This document shows, in pieces, positions 63,430-64,000 of a stretch of DNA of 64,000 bases. Where the stretch lies: positions 48,500,150 through 48,564,149 of the forward strand of contig CM051514.1 in the NCBI GenBank assembly GCA_028015205.1, given 5' to 3'. Source of the DNA: Mytilisepta virgata (lineage: Eukaryota > Mollusca > Bivalvia > Mytilida > Mytilidae). Both the position numbers and the translations under genes were made by a program. Position 1 is the stretch's first letter, and each line of letters opens with the position of its first letter. The notes under the pieces were generated by a model that did no database searches, was not told where the DNA came from, and worked only from the letters and a program-made list of their open reading frames with translations.

Positions 63430-64000
63430 TGTCGAGCCTGCGACTTTAGTCGCAGAAAGCTCGACATAGGGATGGTGATCCGGCGGCGGCGGCGTTAACT
63501 CACTTCTTAAAAGCTTTATATTTTAGAAGGTGGAAGACCTGGATGCTTTATATTTTGTATATAGATGCCTTATGTTACGAACTTTCCGTCTGTCATATGT
63601 ACATTGTCCTTGACCTCATTTTCATGCTTCAGTGACTACTTGAAAAAAAAGTTAAGAATTTTTGTAATGTTTATTTCTCTCTTATTATTAGTAATAGGAT
63701 AACTATATTTGGTATGTGCGTGCCTTACAAGGTCATCATCCCCGTCAGACAGTTTTCAATTGACCTCGACCCCATTTCAAGGATCAGTGAACAAGGTTAA
63801 GTTTTGGTGGTCAAGTCCATATCTCAGATACTATAAGCAATAGGTCTACTATATTTGGTGTATGGAAGGATTGTAAGGTGTACATGTCCAACTGCCAGGT
63901 GTCATCTGACCTTGACCTCATTTTCATGGTTCAGTGGTTATAGTTAAGTTTTTGTGTTTTGGCCTGTTTTTGGGATACTGTATGCAATAGGTCTACTATA
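63430..64000. mobile_element. Hairpin-headed satellite element, cut by the right edge
   Basis: A double hairpin head: outer arms TGTCGAGC / GCTCGACA and inner arms CTGCGACT / AGTCGCAG (63430-63466), followed by ggcggcggcggcgtt. Diverged monomers of about 160-190 bp share caataggtctactata and gaccttgacctcattttcatg. The head matches the one at 58798 in plan (TGTCnnGC arms, then gacatagg(t/g)atg). Confidence 0.8.

Overview
The window looks like nuclear DNA of a bivalve mollusc, most likely a mussel. It is AT-rich and intron-containing, packed with tRNA-derived SINEs, small inverted-repeat transposons and hairpin-headed satellite elements, and it carries intronless B-box/propeller (TRIM-like) genes of the kind that are greatly expanded in bivalves. 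The species itself is an inference; the eukaryotic, animal nature is not in doubt.

The main content is one large minus-strand gene, an apparently complete BRCA1 orthologue spanning 49187 down to 8388. I assembled 17 coding exons by hand. All introns are GT-AG, every junction keeps phase, and the predicted protein is about 2513 residues (human BRCA1 is 1863). In order it has a RING domain with all eight zinc ligands (coding exons 1-4), two very large disordered-region exons (2347 and 2996 bp) around an 81-bp mini-exon rich in SQ sites, an acidic segment, a coiled coil matching the PALB2-binding segment, and two BRCT repeats (end of exon 12 to exon 17). Exon 12 has one uncertain acceptor.

Two plus-strand TRIM-like genes accompany it. 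One (2-1525, cut by the left edge) lies tail-to-tail with the 3' end of BRCA1. The other (22894-24603) is complete, intronless and nested antisense inside the 13.2-kb BRCA1 intron 10. Both encode B-boxes, a coiled coil and a C-terminal propeller-like region, with no RING.

The rest is non-coding or transposon-derived. There are five copies of one SINE family (four with target-site duplications) and several of a second, one of which sits 24 nt inside a BRCA1 splice donor. There are two small Harbinger-like elements with TAA duplications, several hAT-like inverted-repeat elements, a decayed Penelope-like reverse transcriptase remnant (51080-52090), and about ten satellite-bearing elements, some sharing a hairpin head. 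One satellite family carries perfect AGGTCA-nnn-TGACCT palindromes (oestrogen-response-element consensus). From about 49.2 kb to the right edge I see no convincing gene, only repeats and a promoter-like stretch near 53.3 kb.
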